Below are positions 62,395-64,000 of a stretch of DNA of 64,000 nt, piece by piece. Within the stretch, counting starts at the first letter, position 1. Each line of letters opens with the position of its first letter. Position numbers and translations under genes: made by a program. The notes beneath the pieces were generated by a model. The model was not told where the DNA came from. It was given only the letters and a program-made list of their open reading frames with translations, and made no database searches. Source of the stretch: Synaphobranchus kaupii (lineage: Eukaryota; Chordata; Actinopteri; Anguilliformes; Synaphobranchidae); the NCBI GenBank assembly GCA_029718625.1, contig CM056383.1, forward strand, positions 17,508,722 to 17,572,721, written 5' to 3'.

Positions 62395-62673
62395 TTCCTG
62401 TTTAAAGAGAAATCAAATTGCACAATATCAGTTGGAATGTAAGTTTTGATGTAAGTAAAGTAAGACAAACATTCAAAGCTACTGAAAGTATGATGACTGA
62501 AGGAATATAGAGTTATATAGAAATCTGCTGTTTAATGACTTTTTGTTTAATGTTCATCTTTCACCCATCAACAATAAATGAATATATGATTAAAATGGAA
62601 AGTCAATCAAAGAACAAAAATGTCTTGTAGAATTGTAAATTTTTTCAATACGTACATAATGCTGTTGCAGCAT

Positions 62674-63405
62674 TTAAAGGCATACTGAACTTTTTTAGAC
62701 CATAATATTGTATAGCTACCTGGCCCGATGTGTCGTAATATTCAAGCTCATCTTTATGACTTGCTCCAGTGGTCAGCAACTGGCCAAGAAGAATGACGTT
62801 GTTTTCTCTCTCCAGTCACTCTCATTGCATGGTGAAACAGGTCTCAAAAGCACACTTTTAGCACATAAACGAATTAGAACAACGCGGATTATGTTGGTAT
62901 ACAAAATCATGACATCCAGAACCGAACATCTGAAAAGATGATATTTCATGATATTTTACACTTTTTACAAACAAAGGTTTGGAAGAAGATCAGGTCGTTA
63001 GCTTATTAGGAACATCCTTATTTCATTCTTGCGCAGTTACGGTCCCACTTGCTGAAGCGTGCATTACAAAACAAACCGAGCAAGTTTGCAAAGAAGTTAG
63101 CAACAGTTGCTAGTGTACTTCTTCAAAATTTGTTTCAAAACTTTTAAACGTTCGGTGCTAGATGTTGTGATTTTATATATCGGCATAATCCGCATTGTTT
63201 GTATTTGTTTATGTTCTAAAAGTGTACTTTTGAGACCTGCTTCGCCATGCAATGGGAGTGAATGGAGAGAAAAAAAAATATCATTCTCCGTTGGGCAGTT
63301 TCTGACCACTGCAGCAAGTGATGATAAGCGTGAATATTACGACTCATATCAGGGCCAGGTAGCAAAACAATATTATGTTCTAACAAAGTTCAGTATTCTG
63401 TATTA
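62674..63405. mobile_element. Palindromic TTAA-type (Kolobok-like) MITE upstream of itgb2
   Basis: The left end TTAAAGGCATACTGAACTTT pairs with a right end reading ...AAAGTTCAGTATTCTGTATTA. Arms of about 250 bases pair 62690-62930 with 63130-63400. The right TTAA is degraded to TTAG. Confidence 0.7.
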
Positions 63406-63824
63406 GATGGCATCGTACTGATGTAGCAAATTGCTAGCTAACGTAAGCTATGCTACTATAATGATTTAAGTTGTGAAACATGGTCAATGTTTATAATTTT
63501 GCCATGAAAATGATTACTAATTGTCATTACCATTATTCTCAGTCGAATGTATTCGCAAATAAGTTATTGAATGTGTTTTATGAAAAGCTATGTTTGATTA
63601 GCACTGTAGCAAAAAGTAGCAAAAATGGCGGGAATGTTTTTTAAATTTCCCTGTGATACCCGTTTCATGTTATAGACTAGCGCATGCGCATTTAGTTCTG
63701 AAGCAGCGCATGCACAGTAAGTTTAAAGCTGTGCAGAACTGTAATACAAGGAGAGAGAAACAATTTGTTAGTTGAGTGTTAAATTTCATTAATATAATTT
63801 TGTGAGACTATTTGAAATACTTAC

Positions 63825-63880
63825 CTGGTTGCAGTGGGAAACCAATGTGAATATATTGTGAATTGTATTACCTATAAAAC
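63825..63880 (-). other. itgb2: Probable non-coding first exon of itgb2 (3' end)
   Basis: On the minus strand ...CTGCAACCAG|GTAAGTATTT is a perfect-consensus donor, suitable to splice to the acceptor just before the ATG exon at 62397. The upstream limit and promoter are not determined. Confidence 0.45.
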
Positions 63881-64000
63881 AAAAAGTGTTATTTTATTGA
63901 ATATCAGATTTAATGTGATAATTTGAGAACATCTGAAACCCTATCTTGCAATGGAAGGTATATGAAAGATTATATAAATATAATTTTATAATGGATAATA

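Overview
The window is vertebrate nuclear DNA, almost certainly from a teleost fish. It holds two spliced host genes with GT-AG introns and a dense, nested load of fish-type transposons: L2-like, L1/Tx1-like and CR1/Rex1-like LINEs, TTAA-flanked Kolobok/T2-like elements, hAT and Tc1 derivatives, and solo LTRs. There are no prokaryotic operons and no CRISPR array. The species cannot be named from the sequence.

Host genes. (1) A polyamine oxidase gene (PAOX/SMOX family, + strand) has three coding exons: 18369-19555, 21625-21808 and 43444-43593. They join in phase to 506 codons. Intron 2 is about 21.6 kb and is filled by repeats. (2) A complete integrin beta gene of the beta-2 type (- strand) has its ATG at 62394 and its stop at 50671. 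Fifteen coding exons join without a frameshift to 782 codons. The two genes converge tail to tail across about 7 kb of repeats.

Layout. 1-18.3 kb is a graveyard of LINE fragments on both strands, with Kolobok-like and hAT MITEs and one long L1 copy at 12.4-16.7 kb. 18.3-43.6 kb is paox. Inside its intron 2, at 22364-43192, lies a roughly 20.8-kb structure with matching inverted ends and a 6-bp flanking duplication (GGCAAA). It is built from two adjacent long palindromes, with loops near 29.4 kb and 37.8 kb. Its arms carry GC-rich minisatellites, and it is studded with a hAT copy, SINE-like pieces, three solo LTRs, a THAP-bearing Kolobok-like element and a LINE. 43.6-50.7 kb is repeat-rich intergenic DNA. 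50.7-62.4 kb is the integrin gene. 62.4-64 kb is its upstream region, with another palindromic TTAA element and a probable non-coding first exon near 63.83 kb.

Two themes stand out. The first is the giant double-palindrome foldback-like element, whose paired arms act as built-in empty-site controls for later insertions. The second is that minisatellites repeatedly lie directly on splice junctions: the exon 11 donor and exon 6 acceptor of the integrin gene, and the exon 2 donor of paox. In the integrin gene the repeat units look like copies of the junctions themselves. All similarity statements come from reading the sequence by eye and from memory of the families; no database search was run.
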